The position numbers and the translations under genes are program-made. Below the pieces are notes generated by a model, which was not told the origin of the DNA, did not search any database, and worked only from the letters and a program-made list of their open reading frames with translations. A stretch of DNA of 64,000 nucleotides from JAFAXD01 sp963760435. GTDB taxonomy: Bacteria; Pseudomonadota; Alphaproteobacteria; Rhizobiales; Xanthobacteraceae. Below are positions 58,540 to 64,000 of the stretch, piece after piece (the first letter of the stretch is position 1; each line of letters opens with the position of its first letter). The DNA lies in the NCBI GenBank assembly GCA_963760435.1, contig CAVXDE010000031.1:186001-250000 (forward strand). The letters run 5' to 3'.

Positions 58540-58960
58540 CGTAATGTCCATGACAATTCTGAAAAACGTGCGGCTGCACGCGCGCACTGGCGCCGCAAGG
58601 CGGCGCTCTTCCATGCCGAGGACACGGCCTATCTGCGATTTCTCATGCCACCGGTAAGCGGATCCTAGACCTCGGCTGTGGCGCCGGCGAGACGCTCGCC
58701 GCGTTGGAGCCCAGCTATGGCGCGGGGGTTGATCTAAGTCCGCGCTTGATCGCGCAGGCACGACAGGCCCATCCAAACTTGAGTTTCGCACCGGCGACAT
58801 CGAGGCAAAGGAGACGATCGGCGCCCTGGAGGGACCGTTCGATTACATCTTGGTCGTCGACACCTTCGGTGCGCTAGAAGACTGCCAATCCTTGTTGAAA
58901 GCCTGCACCCTTTATGCACGCGCGAGATTCGCCTCGTTGCAGATTGGGTTGCGGGGGAAA
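58540..58960 (+). pseudogene. class I methyltransferase fragment, frameshifted
   Basis: Frame pieces: AARAHWRRKAALFHAEDTAY, then KRILDLGCGAGETLAALEPS (motif I), GVDLSPRLIAQARQAHPNLS, TGDIEAKETIGALEGPFDYI, LVVDTFGALEDCQSLLKACT. The frame changes near 58660 and 58780, and similarity ends near 58960 where a different methyltransferase begins. Confidence 0.65.
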
Positions 58961-59213
58961 TGTCCGGCTTCATTGGCGCCCCGGCGTAGATCTCTGTTGG
59001 GATCTCAAGCGCGGACTTCCTTTTCGTTCCGCATCAATTTCCGGTGTTTTCACTGAGCACTGTATCGAACACTTATCGGTGTTCAATTCAGGGTTCGAGT
59101 TGAGAGACCCTTGCGTTCAACTATTAAAGGAATGTCATCGTGTGATGCGGCCTGGAGCAATCATCATCCGCCGCTATTTGCTTGTTGAGCCGGCCGGCGA
59201 TGACGTGGGTTAG
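58960..59213 (+). pseudogene. second methyltransferase fragment
   Basis: DLKRGLPFRSASISGVFTEH, CIEHLSVFNSGFELRDPCVQ, LLKECHRVMRPGAIIIRRYL. This is the post-I part of a sugar methyltransferase, with the N-terminal part absent. It joins the preceding methyltransferase fragment in the same strand, as if two genes were fused by a deletion. Confidence 0.65.
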
Positions 59214-59447
59214 CAACTTTCGAGGATCTGCGCAAAACGTGAAAATTTGCTGCAGAGACCGGAAAAGCTGTGGACGGTCCTCGGTGCGCCAATCTTTAAC
59301 GGTCGCAACTTAATCGTACACGCTCAAAGAGCATCATCGGCGCCGATCCCTGTCGCACAAAACTTGGAAAAATCGACCGCCACGCGTCAGCGGTCACATT
59401 TAGGTCGAAAATAGTGTTAGCATGTCGGCGATCGGGTGCGGGGACTA

Positions 59448-60287
59448 ATGGGGACTAATCTAGAATCGATGCCTGTATTGCCCTCATCGCGCACGGCACT
59501 GCGCGCGCGCTCGTCGCTGGTCGACGCCGCTTGGGCTGTCTTTGCGCCGATACTCGCCCTTTACCTTCGTGATGCCCCTGCACTCTCTTATTCGGGCTTC
59601 GTCCCGACGCTGCTTTATTGCTCCATTTCCGTAGCATTTTCGTTGATCGCATTCTCGGCGCTTCGTGTCCAAGCTGGGATAACGCGCTATTTCTCCGTGG
59701 TTGATGCCATGAGCGTGGCGAAGGCCGTGGCTGCGGCAACGTTTGCTACGTACGCCGTCGTTTTCTCATTGACGCGACTTGATGGGATCCCCCGCACGAC
59801 TCCAATTGTTCATGCCTTGATATTGCTGGCAGGACTTCTTGGAACCAGGATTTTGTCGCGGTTGTTACACGCCAAGCGAACTTCATTACCCCGACACAGG
59901 GATGCTGCCGGCAAACACATCCTGATGATTGGATCGAACCGGCTGTCCTTGTCGTATATCGAGCTTATCAGAGCGTATTCGCCCGGGCTATACCGCATCA
60001 TCGCAGTGTTGGACGATCGGCCTGAAATGCTTGGACGCACCCTTGCCGGCGTTCCGGTCATTGGTCTCATCAATCAGCTTCAAGCCATCGTCAACGAATT
60101 TGCCGAACATGGAGTCCGGGTTGGTCATGTCATCGTTGGCAGAGATCCGGACAGGATTTCTGAGGATTCACTTCGCGAGATGAGAGAAGTCTGCAGCGCG
60201 CACGAGATCAAGTTGGACTTTGTGCCGGAACTGATGGGATTGCACGCTCTCGGCCCCACCCAAGATCAATTTGAGGTTGAAGTCTGA
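59448..60287 (+). CDS. N-terminal half of a polyprenyl glycosylphosphotransferase (CoA-binding-type)
   Basis: About 279 residues. N-terminal membrane helices (SLVDAAWAVFAPILALYLRD, SVVDAMSVAKAVAAATFATY) followed by a Rossmann-like domain: KHILMIGSNRLSLSYIELIR, YSPGLYRIIAVLDDRPEMLG, RVGHVIVGRDPDRISEDSLR. It ends at a TGA that overlaps a CTG-start frame of the sugar-transferase domain. In many species both parts are a single protein. The frame opens at 59436. Confidence 0.75.
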   Translation: MGTNLESMPVLPSSRTALRARSSLVDAAWAVFAPILALYLRDAPALSYSGFVPTLLYCSISVAFSLIAFSALRVQAGITRYFSVVDAMSVAKAVAAATFATYAVVFSLTRLDGIPRTTPIVHALILLAGLLGTRILSRLLHAKRTSLPRHRDAAGKHILMIGSNRLSLSYIELIRAYSPGLYRIIAVLDDRPEMLGRTLAGVPVIGLINQLQAIVNEFAEHGVRVGHVIVGRDPDRISEDSLREMREVCSAHEIKLDFVPELMGLHALGPTQDQFEVEV

Positions 60288-60289
60288 AG

Positions 60290-60982
60290 ATAATACAGTC
60301 AGCGCTGCCGCCCTACTTCACTTATAAGCGATATTTCGATATACTTTTAAGTATTTCAGCGATCTTTTTACTTTCGCCACTTTGGCTTCTAATCGCTGCG
60401 GTCGCAGTTTTGGACGCCGGGTTGCCGGTGTTCTTTTGGCAGCAACGCCTGGGAGAAGGTGGCAGACCGTTCCTGCTCTATAAAATTCGGACCCTGAGAC
60501 CACCCTATGATGGGCACGGTCGAAAGATAATGGATGCGGAGCGGCTGTCGCGAATTGGGCACCTTTTCCGCAGATGCCGGTTGGACGAGTTTCCACAACT
60601 GCTGAATGTGCTCGTCGGCGACATGTCACTGATAGGTCCACGGCCGCTTCTACGGCACGATCAACCCCCGGATCCGAGCATACGACTTTCAGTCCCGCCT
60701 GGAATTACGGGATGGGCTCAAGTCAACGGCGGCAAGCTTCTCTCGGTCGAAGAGAAAACTGCGCTTGATGAGTGGTACGTGCGCAATGCCTCTCTGTGGC
60801 TCGATTTGCGCATCATTTACCTGACCCTGCCGTACGTATTCAAAGGGGAAAGCCGATCGGAAGCAGCCATCGCAGAGGCGCGCGGCATAGTGGCAGAACC
60901 CTGGGGCGCGTTGGATGAAGCGCGCGTTGTTCCCGTGCGGGTGGCAGGCAAATTGGCAGGCGCCCGCACATCTCCGGTCTGA
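60290..60982 (+). CDS. bacterial sugar transferase domain (initiating glycosyltransferase)
   Basis: Frame open from about 60284: KIIQSALPPYFTYKRYFDIL, membrane helix SAIFLLSPLWLLIAAVAVLD, then VFFWQQRLGEGGRPFLLYKI, the signature RRCRLDEFPQLLNVLVGDMSL (here given in part), IGPRPLLRHDQPPDPSIRLS, PPGITGWAQVNGGKL. This priming enzyme transfers sugar-1-phosphate to undecaprenyl phosphate. There is no ATG/GTG/TTG in the first 120 bases; the only nearby start is CTG at 60284 (overlapping the preceding TGA), so a frameshifted fusion with the upstream gene is likely. Confidence 0.8.
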   Translation: MIQSALPPYFTYKRYFDILLSISAIFLLSPLWLLIAAVAVLDAGLPVFFWQQRLGEGGRPFLLYKIRTLRPPYDGHGRKIMDAERLSRIGHLFRRCRLDEFPQLLNVLVGDMSLIGPRPLLRHDQPPDPSIRLSVPPGITGWAQVNGGKLLSVEEKTALDEWYVRNASLWLDLRIIYLTLPYVFKGESRSEAAIAEARGIVAEPWGALDEARVVPVRVAGKLAGARTSPV

Positions 60983-61090
60983 CCATTCCATCTTCTCAAC
61001 ATGGTCCTTGGCGATGTCGCCCGGCATCGCATCGCGCAGAGGGCACTTGATCATATATCAGTGCCAGGTGCGAACGCGGCGGCCAGGTTT

Positions 61091-62309
61091 ATGAAGCGCG
61101 TCATCTTTCTCAATCGCTTTTTCTTTCCGGATCACTCCGCAACAAGCCAGATTGTGAGCGGACTGGCGTTTCACTTAGCGTCATTGGGAAACGAGGTACA
61201 CGCGATTACCAGTCGCCAACTCTATGATGACCCGGATGCGCAGCTGCCCATCGAGGAGACCATCAATGGAGTACACCTACATCGTGTCTCCACGACCCGC
61301 TACGGTCGTTCCGCATTAATTGGTCGAGGCCTGGACTATCTCACATTTTATGCTTCGCTCTGGCGCAGCGCGCTTTCTGTCGCGCGCCGCGGTGACATTC
61401 TCGTTGCAAAAACGGATCCGCCCTTGCTTTCGATTTTAGCAATGCAGATAGCCCAACGGCGCGGGGCGCACTTAGTGAACTGGGTGCAGGACCTTTATCC
61501 CGAAGTCGCCATTGCATTGGGCCTTCCTTTGTTGCGTGGCCCAGTGGGTCGGGCGTTGACATATATGCGCGACCGATCGTTAAAGTCGGCCGCCGTCAAC
61601 GTGGCAGTGGGAACGCGCATGGCCGAAAGATTGGTAGCGCGCGGCGTCGCGCCGGATCATGTCCGTGTCATCCATAATTGGTGCAATGACGAACAAATTA
61701 CCCCAATCGCGCACGCCGAAAATCCGCTTCGCCGGGAGTGGGGGCTCGAAGATAAGTTTGTAGTGGGTTATTCAGGCAACCTCGGCCGAGCCCACGAGTT
61801 CAACACTGTTTTGGCTGCATCAGAACGCCTACGTGACAATCCTCGTATCGTCTTCGTTTTTATTGGCGGTGGCCATTTGTGGGAAGAGCTTGTCGGAGCT
61901 GTCAAGCACCGCAAGCTGGAACAGCAATTTCGGTTTTTTCCCTACCAGAAACAGGAGTTGCTAAGATATTCGCTCGCAGCTGTCGATATACACTGGATAT
62001 CGCTGCGGCCGGACTTGGAGGGTCTCATCGTGCCCAGCAAATTTTACGCTAACGCAGCCGCGGGTCGGCCCGTGATTGCGATCGCCGCCGAGGATGGAGA
62101 AATCGCGCGACTGGTCACAGCAGTACAGCTGCGGCCTTGTTATCGAACCGGGAAACGCCGATGCGCTCGCTGATGCTCTCGTCAGCCTGTCTACGGACGA
62201 TGAACGCGTCTCCCAGATGGGGAGAAACGCCCGAGCGATGCTGGAAGCTCACTTTACTTGCCGGCAAGCATTCGCGACATGGCAGCGACTATTAGAAGAG
62301 ATTGCATAG
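61091..62309 (+). pseudogene. GT4-family glycosyltransferase (WbuB-like), one frameshift near the C-terminus
   Basis: The ATG at 61091 starts MKRVIFLNRFFFPDHSATSQ, with VAKTDPPLLSILAMQIAQRR, WVQDLYPEVAIALGLPLLRG, VVGYSGNLGRAHEFNTVLAA, WISLRPDLEGLIVPSKFYAN. Near 62120 the frame changes and continues QQYSCGLVIEPGNADALADA to WQRLLEEIA. An upstream start at 61001 is open but lacks support. It should act on the growing EPS repeat. Confidence 0.85.
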
Positions 62310-62330
62310 CTAGCGACAAGTCTTGAAGCA

Positions 62331-62436
62331 AAGCAGACCGGCGAACTAGTCCGAAACACCGCGCTCCATCGCTCGCGGCTGCGCGAACCGAAGGTGGTCA
62401 GCCCCACACGGCGTGCCACCGCACACCGTGCGTGGC
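62331..62436 (-). pseudogene. displaced fragment of the HNH-type gene
   Basis: About 105 bases closely resemble 63431-63536 of the HNH gene (same orientation). The residual frame reads TVCGGTPCGADHLRFAQPRA where the gene reads TVCGRTPCEAHHLRFAQPRA. No start, stop or other domain; similarity ends abruptly on both sides. Confidence 0.8.
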
Positions 62437-62540
62437 CGTGGGTTCGCGGAAGGGAGAGTGCTTGCCGATTCGAGCTGCATTGCGGAACGGCGTGATCCAG
62501 TTTGCTTGGGCTGCTGCGTGCACTCCAGGCGGCCGGCTTT

Positions 62541-63179
62541 TCACTCGCTAATCGGATCAAGAACGCAAATGATCTGCACAGCTTGGCGCCAAAGTCTCGC
62601 TTCATAACGGCTGAGGCGTTCCGACACGGCCGCGTCCAGCTCCGCCAATCGCAAGAAACAATAAGCGAGTTGCCGTGCCGCATAGCCGTAGTCGCTCGCG
62701 CAAATTTCTTCTGAGGTTGCTTGAAAAGCTGCCGCGCTCTGCTCCGTTTGGCAAGATCGTAATGGAGTTCTTGTAAAGCCTTTGTCGCGCAGACCCTCGA
62801 TATTTGAGCTGCGAAAAAGCACCTGTTCCATCGGCAGCTGCTCGGTTTCTGCCCCGACGTGATTGGTCCGGGATACTTCCATCTGCATCTCGAGCAATTG
62901 GGTCTCAATCGCAGTCGCGCGCCGCAGCCGCCACAATAGCGAAGCAAGTCGCAGCACGAGCTCCCGCGCCACGGCCGTTTCGGCGCAGTAGTCCGAAATG
63001 ATCGCGGCTTCGAATGCCTTGTAATCCTCGGCGTCTTCCAGACTCGCAACAATCGTTTCGGCGGTTAGGCCGTGCCTGAGAGCATTTGCCCGGGATCGTT
63101 GTTTGCCCTCGTCGGTTTTCGGGCCGGTGCTGCGCAGTGCGTTGCGGCGATTTGCCTGGAGCCGGAATGGCGAGATCAT
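62541..63179 (-). CDS. hypothetical protein, 212 residues
   Basis: The N-terminus ISPFRLQANRRNALRSTGPK and TDEGKQRSRANALRHGLTAE is typical of a conserved protein group in rhizobial-type genomes; the rest is helical (VARELVLRLASLLWRLRRAT). There is no signal or membrane helix. Its ATG overlaps the stop of the HNH gene, so the two are coupled. Function unknown. Confidence 0.7.
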   Translation of the reverse strand: MISPFRLQANRRNALRSTGPKTDEGKQRSRANALRHGLTAETIVASLEDAEDYKAFEAAIISDYCAETAVARELVLRLASLLWRLRRATAIETQLLEMQMEVSRTNHVGAETEQLPMEQVLFRSSNIEGLRDKGFTRTPLRSCQTEQSAAAFQATSEEICASDYGYAARQLAYCFLRLAELDAAVSERLSRYEARLWRQAVQIICVLDPISE

Positions 63180-63992
63180 GCGATCGCGCTCCCGTCCTCC
63201 TCATAGGACACTGATTGTGCATTGCTGCCCGGTGAAGCTGATCGCTCCAGGAGCTCTGGCGAGGCGGCGGGCATTTGCGGTTCCGGTTTTGCTCCATCGC
63301 CTGCCGGCGGAAGTACGCCGCGCGTGTGCTGCCAGAATCGCAAAGCAATCGGAAGCGGATCGATGTTGAGTTCCTTCCACCAGGAAAGCTCGTTGCCAAC
63401 CTGGTGCAGCTCGCGGTGATGAAGCCGGCAAAGCGGAACCGTGAACTCATCCGAAACCCGGCGGCCCATTGCCCGCGGTTGCGCGAACCGAAGATGGTGT
63501 GCCTCGCACGGCGTGCGGCCACACACGGTGCATGGCTGTCGGCAGATGAAGCGCAAATGTTCCTTGTCGCGGGACCGGCGCGGCTTCACGGAAGTGACGC
63601 CGGTTGCGCCTTCAAGGCGCATGGCGGAACCGGGTGATGTCGTCGCTCGAGCCGTTGGCGCCCGCGCACGTTCCGAGGTCGCAGGAATGGCAGAATTGAT
63701 CGGTTCGGAGGCCGGCGCGTGACTCCACGGCCGGGTCCGCCTTCTGCGGAGGGACCGAGTCAGGCGGGTAGATTTCCGGCTGCAGCATCCGCATGCGATC
63801 GCGGAACGCGGCTTCGACAATCACGGCGTCTTCGTTATCGAGGGTGTTCTTGGCATCAATGCTCTGGCCGGCCCATTCAATCGCCGACTCGGCGGCATCA
63901 AGCGCCGCGATCTCGCTCACAAGGCGATCGCGCAGAGACGCCGGAAGCCGCTGGGGTCCAGGACCGGTTTGGAAGGCCGTGGATTGCGCCAT
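63176..63992 (-). pseudogene. HNH-type Cys/His zinc protein, frameshifted
   Basis: N-terminal part from 63992: RLPASLRDRLVSEIAALDAA and NEDAVIVEAAFRDRMRMLQP. Overlapping frame (63820-): EHLRFICRQPCTVCGRTPCE, AHHLRFAQPRAMGRRVSDEF, TVPLCRLHHRELHQVGNELS, WWKELNIDPLPIALRFWQHT. The Cys/His set (CxxC, HH, CxxHH) looks like an HNH/DUF968 zinc nuclease fold, common in prophages and mobile regions. The two frames overlap around 63612-63820, so one indel separates them. A fragment is duplicated at 62331. Confidence 0.72.
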
Positions 63993-64000
63993 TCGTTTCG

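Noticed and set aside
62249..63052. 267-codon minus-strand frame overlapping the 212-residue gene
   Set aside because: The overlapping 62541-63179 frame has recognisable conserved sequence; the longer frame only includes the HNH fragment by accident.
1..64000. tRNA, rRNA or CRISPR
   Set aside because: I looked for T-loop signatures, repeated spacers and rRNA cores and saw none; a tRNA could still be missed without covariance search.

Overview
The window looks like a chromosomal stretch of a GC-rich alphaproteobacterium, most likely of the Hyphomicrobiales (Bradyrhizobium-like). The reasons are a TRAP permease and a Bug/TctC-type solute receptor beside aromatic catabolism, a CHASE2-type adenylate cyclase, FecR-domain proteins, IS5/IS630/IS3 debris and the style of the exopolysaccharide (EPS) genes. 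This is inference from protein families; there is no rRNA or marker gene.

Layout. 1-6.6 kb is an intact catabolic and uptake island: the end of a TRAP large permease, a SnoaL-like protein, a minus-strand operon (Bug/TctC receptor, enoyl-CoA hydratase, homoprotocatechuate-type extradiol dioxygenase), then a glutathione S-transferase and a decarboxylase-like/hydrolase fusion. 6.7-9 kb holds two frameshifted genes, an MBL-fold hydrolase and a K+ channel with a cyclic-nucleotide domain, with a consensus CRP-type site between them. 9.4-16.7 kb has UDP-glucuronate decarboxylase, a CHASE2 cyclase and a displaced fragment of the same cyclase catalytic domain, two tandem broken FecR genes and a phosphatase. 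17-25 kb has a polysaccharide export lipoprotein, an outer membrane beta-barrel, many small proteins, a short dispersed repeat and a Crp/Fnr regulator.

26.5-48 kb is an EPS locus. It opens with a NusG/RfaH-type antiterminator gene, a hairpin and an exact 12-base match to the enterobacterial ops element. An O-antigen ligase-type polymerase, a Wzc-type co-polymerase/tyrosine kinase, many glycosyltransferases, a second polymerase, methyltransferases, an acetyltransferase and an ABC exporter follow. Most of the transferases and the kinase are broken by frameshifts or in-frame stops; the polymerases, one glycosyltransferase and the ABC exporter are open.

48.6-58.4 kb contains what I read as a decaying lasso-peptide-type RiPP locus with a kinase: nucleotidyltransferase, HPr-kinase-like protein, a possible precursor relic, asparagine-synthetase-like cyclase, B2 transglutaminase-like protease and PqqD/RRE protein. 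It is intermixed with a membrane glycosyltransferase split by an IS3 deletion derivative, several methyltransferases and a JmjC/cupin oxygenase. 59.4-62.3 kb returns to EPS (priming sugar transferase in two pieces, glycosyltransferase). The end has a hypothetical gene, a frameshifted HNH-type gene and a displaced fragment of that gene.

How the genes could work together: the priming transferase, glycosyltransferases, polymerases, Wzc-type protein, export lipoprotein, beta-barrel and UDP-xylose synthase form a Wzy-type polysaccharide pathway, probably controlled by the RfaH-like protein acting at the ops-like site. So many breaks in one region mean either real decay of the EPS/RiPP genes or local indel errors in the assembly; the sequence alone cannot separate these.
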